35,792 nt of DNA. It comes from an uncultured Bacilli bacterium. GTDB lineage: Bacteria > Bacillota_I > Bacilli_A > RF39 > UBA660. Each line of letters opens with the position of its first letter. Position 1 is the stretch's first letter. The notes under the pieces were generated by a model. That model searched no databases. It was not told the origin of the DNA and saw only the letters and a program-made list of their open reading frames with translations. A program made the position numbers and the translations under genes. The stretch lies in assembly GCA_944371995.1 (NCBI GenBank), contig CALVYD010000016.1:1-35792 (forward strand). The letters are read 5' to 3'. Positions 32,893 to 35,792 of the stretch are shown here, in pieces.

Positions 32893-33946
32893 ACAAATAT
32901 TAATATTAATTGTATTATTATTAGTATTAACACCGATACAAAATGTAAATGCTGAAGAAAAAATAAATTTGTATTTATTTCATGGAGATGGTTGCCCTCA
33001 CTGTGCAGCAGAAAAAGAATATTTAGAAGATTTAAAGAAAGAATATAAAGAACTAAATATAATACAATACGAAGTATGGTATAACGAAGAAAACAATGCG
33101 CTTCTAAAACAAATTGCAAATGAAACAAATAAATCACTAACAGGTGTTCCAGTAACCATTATTGGACAAACAATTATTACCGGATTTAAAGAATCAACAG
33201 AACAGCAAATAAAAAGAGCAATAGACTATTATCTAGAGAATGATTATCAAGATATCGTAGAAGAAATAAAAAAAGGAACTTATGAACAAAAGGAAGAACT
33301 GCCAGATACCGGTTTTCTAGAACAAGAACAAAAACTAGATGAGAAAACTACAGTAGAATTACCAATCGTAAAAGAGATAAATTTCAAAAACTTTGACATA
33401 TTAACTGCAATACCTATATTAGGAATACTAGCAAGCCTCTCTTTACCAGTCATATGGTTGATAATTACATATTTTCTATCAGTAAACTTAGTTAGTGATA
33501 AAAAAACCAAAATAATAATGTTACCTATAGGCTTACTATTAATAGGAATAAGTTCCATAGTACAATCTATATTACAAATCGAATTAATAAACTTAATATC
33601 TAGAGTAATTATTATTTTGATTTGTATAACATTTATTATCTATAAAATAGAAAAAATAAAATTATCAGATAATCAAGTAAAAGGGTTAATAATACTATTA
33701 TCAATAGTCATAGGATTATCATCACAGACAAAATATTGGAATATAGTAAATACATTAACTGAGTTAGAAAATATGAAGACAATTTTTAAAATACTAGTAA
33801 ATGGTTATTATCTTATTTCATACTTAGTACCATTTATCTTACTTTCTTTATTATTTATACCATGGAGAAAAATAAGTACACAAAATAAAGAATTAATAGA
33901 ATTAAGCATCATGGTAGCAACTATTTTAGTAGTAATATTTATCTAA
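32876..33946 (+). CDS. Secreted thioredoxin-fold protein with CPHC motif and C-terminal membrane domain
   Basis: Signal sequence of about 26 residues (ending NVNA), then an extracytoplasmic thioredoxin fold: INLYLFHGDGCPHC (Cys40, Cys43), and LTGVPVTIIG with the cis-Pro (92). A linker (about 125-170), which happens to contain LPDTG (142-146), leads to six hydrophobic segments from about 175 to the end. The whole looks like a thiol-disulfide protein fused to a membrane domain, similar in design to DsbD/CcdA-type proteins, but I see no pair of cysteines in the membrane part. It overlaps the cysteine desulfurase gene by 17 bp with a weak ribosome site, so it is translated by coupling. Role in disulfide or sulfur traffic inferred. 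Confidence 0.75.
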   Translation: MLKRIKQILILIVLLLVLTPIQNVNAEEKINLYLFHGDGCPHCAAEKEYLEDLKKEYKELNIIQYEVWYNEENNALLKQIANETNKSLTGVPVTIIGQTIITGFKESTEQQIKRAIDYYLENDYQDIVEEIKKGTYEQKEELPDTGFLEQEQKLDEKTTVELPIVKEINFKNFDILTAIPILGILASLSLPVIWLIITYFLSVNLVSDKKTKIIMLPIGLLLIGISSIVQSILQIELINLISRVIIILICITFIIYKIEKIKLSDNQVKGLIILLSIVIGLSSQTKYWNIVNTLTELENMKTIFKILVNGYYLISYLVPFILLSLLFIPWRKISTQNKELIELSIMVATILVVIFI

Positions 33947-33952
33947 AAAAAG

Positions 33953-33981
33953 TTTACTAAATAAGAAAAATTGTGTATAAT
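33953..33981 (+). promoter_or_regulatory. Promoter of the DUF1292 operon
   Basis: TTTACT (33953-33958), a 17-bp spacer and a perfect TATAAT (33976-33981). GAGAGG follows. Confidence 0.65.
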
Positions 33982-34007
33982 AAATTTTAGAATAGAGAGG
34001 TTGCGCT

Positions 34008-34289
34008 ATGGATAATAGAGAAATGGCAGAATTAATTGACATTGATGGTTTATCAACAGAAGTAGAAATAGTAACATTTTTAAATTCTGAAGATGATAAA
34101 AGACAATATGTCGTATATACCAAAGGAGAAACCCAGGAGCAAACAGGAAATCAAGTCATTTATATTGCAAGAATTGTAAAAGATGGCGAAATATTGAAAC
34201 TAGAAGAAATCACAGAGGATGCAGAATGGGTAGATGTTCAACATTTATTAAAGCAAATTGCCAACACAAATGCGCAACAAGCAGGATAG
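34008..34289 (+). CDS. DUF1292 family protein (YrzB-like)
   Basis: The 93-aa acidic cytoplasmic protein contains the DUF1292 pattern: VEIVTFLNSEDDKRQYVVYTKGE, then QVIYIARIVKDGEILKLEEI and a final ITEDAEWVDVQHLLKQI. The family is common in Bacillota and of unknown function, often near yrvE/yrzL-type genes in B. subtilis. GAGAGG precedes the ATG. The following gene starts 11 bp after the stop. Confidence 0.85.
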   Translation: MDNREMAELIDIDGLSTEVEIVTFLNSEDDKRQYVVYTKGETQEQTGNQVIYIARIVKDGEILKLEEITEDAEWVDVQHLLKQIANTNAQQAG

Positions 34290-34300
34290 GTGGTGAGCTA

Positions 34301-35149
34301 GTGGACGACAGATATGAATTTGAAAATGCTGAATATCGTATAGCAGCGATACAAATAAAAGCGATTGCTTATGATATTGTAATGGAAATATCAAAAAGAA
34401 AACAAGATTTGGCATCAAAAAGCAAGGAAGAAATAGCTAATTTATTGACAGAATTAAATGAGAAAAATGATAATCTTCTAGCTTTAACCAGTAAATTAGA
34501 AGAAACGCTAGAAGCACTAGACAATTTAGATAAGAAAAGTAAGATGATGGATTTAAATCAAACGATATCTTCACCACTTCCACCAACAAAAGAAGAGGAA
34601 AATGTCCAAAACACTGTAGTAATAAAACCAATAGAGGAAAAGCAATCAATTATAATACCGGAAGAAGAAAAAGAGGAAGAATATGATACAGAAATAGAAT
34701 CAGAACAATCAGTACCAGTAGAAACACCTAAAGAAGAAATACAAAAAGAGCCAGAAAAAGCAGTAATCAGTCAACCAGTATCACCAATAACTAGTGAAAT
34801 ATCAGCGCCATTAGAATCAAACAATGTATCTACGAAAAAACAATTTCAAAAAACAACCAAAAATATGTCAAAAGCCATTATGGTAAAGCCAAACCAATTA
34901 GCAAATTTAAGAAAATCAAGAGTTAACCAGGAACAAATACTCATTGCAAAAGGAATTTTTTCACCATCAAGTATAAACCAAACGGTAACTATAGAGTCAA
35001 AGGAACCAATAAAACAAGCATTACCAGATGATGTAGAAAGACAAATTGAAGATTTAACAGTAAAGGCTAATATATATTACAATGAAGGAGAAATAACCAA
35101 AGCACAAGAATTATATGACCAGATAAAAAGATTAACGAATCAAAATTAA
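34301..35149 (+). CDS. Hypothetical protein with coiled coil and disordered acidic linker, 282 aa
   Basis: Residues about 1-85 form a helical/coiled-coil part (EFENAEYRIAAIQIKAIAYD, then repeated Leu/Glu heptads). A low-complexity Pro/Glu/Ser/Val linker (about 95-190) and a Lys-rich middle follow. The C-terminal part (about 215-282) ends in a helical pair resembling a TPR-like hairpin (KANIYYNEGEITKAQELYDQIKRL). I start at the GTG at 34301, because AGGTGGTGAG is just upstream; extending further would overlap the DUF1292 gene. Role unknown; the shape suggests a scaffold linking two partners. No membrane segment. Confidence 0.7.
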   Translation: MDDRYEFENAEYRIAAIQIKAIAYDIVMEISKRKQDLASKSKEEIANLLTELNEKNDNLLALTSKLEETLEALDNLDKKSKMMDLNQTISSPLPPTKEEENVQNTVVIKPIEEKQSIIIPEEEKEEEYDTEIESEQSVPVETPKEEIQKEPEKAVISQPVSPITSEISAPLESNNVSTKKQFQKTTKNMSKAIMVKPNQLANLRKSRVNQEQILIAKGIFSPSSINQTVTIESKEPIKQALPDDVERQIEDLTVKANIYYNEGEITKAQELYDQIKRLTNQN

Positions 35150-35166
35150 AAAAGGAGTGAGGATAA

Positions 35167-35712
35167 GTGGAAGAAGTAGAAATGTTAAGTATAGATGCTA
35201 CAGATCCTCATCAAGAATACCAAAAAGAATTACTTAGTTTTTTAAATGGTGCTAGCAAAGATAACTCAATTATTTATGAATTTAACTTTGATAAGCAATA
35301 TTGCTACTGTAAAATAACAAAATATGAAATAGATGGATCTCATCAAATTCTAGATAAGAAAACATTTTCTAAACCAGATGAAGTATTAATAGAAATTCTA
35401 GAGCCTTTTTTAAAAGCCTTTGCTAATCAAAATAATATTGTCATAAATAATATCACACCAAATAAAGGAAACAAGAGTAATTTAAAAATAATCAGTGAAT
35501 ATAATGATATGTGTAATATAATTAACTTAAATGAAACAGATATAATAAAATTATCAGAACTAGTAGAACAAGAAAAAAAGAATCATCCAAAACTACCTAG
35601 CAATTTAAATAATAATGAAAAAGGATTAGGAAATGTAATTGCCTTTATTATTAGTTTAATTATTGTTGGAATAATAATTCTAGGAATGCTAGTTCCTGAT
35701 TTTGTAGGTTAA
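35167..35712 (+). CDS. Tail-anchored hypothetical protein, 181 aa
   Basis: Soluble N-terminal 145 residues with four cysteines (CYCK near residue 46, one in YNDMCN), then a Pro/Asn linker and one C-terminal membrane helix (about 158-177, FIISLIIVGIIILGML). The protein is thus tethered with its bulk in the cytoplasm. The start is a GTG at 35167, 9 bp after AAGGAG (35152-35157). It follows the coiled-coil gene by 17 bp and is part of the DUF1292 operon. Unrecognised. Confidence 0.7.
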   Translation: MEEVEMLSIDATDPHQEYQKELLSFLNGASKDNSIIYEFNFDKQYCYCKITKYEIDGSHQILDKKTFSKPDEVLIEILEPFLKAFANQNNIVINNITPNKGNKSNLKIISEYNDMCNIINLNETDIIKLSELVEQEKKNHPKLPSNLNNNEKGLGNVIAFIISLIIVGIIILGMLVPDFVG

Positions 35713-35792
35713 GACCGTGAATTTTTAGATTAAATGCAGGTTTATGAAGAAACATTTAATTTACAAGACTTATTGCTGCTTTGTAATATAAA

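Noticed and set aside
35734..35792. Open frame from an ATG at 35734 to the window end
   Set aside because: Only 19 codons, no ribosome site and no recognisable sequence; could be the start of a gene beyond the window, but not supportable.

Overview
The window is chromosomal DNA from a low-GC, Gram-positive-type bacterium (Bacillota), probably an anaerobic, fermentative, host-associated lineage. Evidence: strong AT bias, canonical AAGGAGG ribosome sites, many promoters with an extended -10 (TGNTATAAT), U-tailed intrinsic terminators after most transcription units, two HrcA/CIRCE operators, a phosphoketolase, a DUF1292 protein, a small alarmone synthetase and a clostridial SleC-like cortex-lytic module. 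TGA is used as a stop. I see no rRNA, tRNA, CRISPR array, insertion sequence or prophage.

Layout. 1-152: end of an upstream unit, a terminator and a promoter. 152-652: an unknown gene. 759-5478: a probable envelope operon (cohesin-like/cadherin-like surface protein, YcxB-like membrane protein, DUF3592 protein, signal-peptide membrane protein, LD-carboxypeptidase-like peptidase S66), followed by a small acidic protein. 5756-9629: MTA/SAH nucleosidase (-), MscS channel (+), glycosyltransferase with TPRs (-), zinc alcohol dehydrogenase (+). 9671-13364: a collagen-like protein (-) divergent from a five-LysM protein, a separately encoded N-terminal domain and a SpoIID/peptidoglycan-binding protein that together resemble spore cortex-lytic enzyme SleC. 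13482-16432: an unknown gene and htpG under CIRCE control. 16466-17750: decayed genes, namely a small membrane protein and a PD-(D/E)XK Rpn-family nuclease. 17870-21545: UcpA-like dehydrogenase, a surface protein with a Cna-B-like domain, a TrhA/hemolysin III protein, and a YdcF protein split by a -1 frameshift at a classical slippery heptamer. 21627-24674: ABC exporter ATPase plus FtsX permease. 25001-29319: phosphoketolase, then a phasin-like protein coupled to a UbiB-type kinase. 29476-29871: Hsp20 with the second CIRCE. 29977-35712: small unknowns, alarmone synthetase, cysteine desulfurase overlapping a secreted CPHC thioredoxin-fold membrane protein, and a DUF1292 operon with two unknown proteins.

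How it works together. The main themes are cell-envelope and surface biology, protein-folding stress (htpG and hsp20 with near-identical CIRCE-promoter architecture), and fermentative carbon and redox metabolism. The least ordinary parts are the collagen/LysM/split-SleC cluster, the A-AAA-AAG frameshift in the YdcF gene, the palindrome inside the promoter at 18701, and the terminator-like hairpin between promoter and start of the alarmone synthetase gene.
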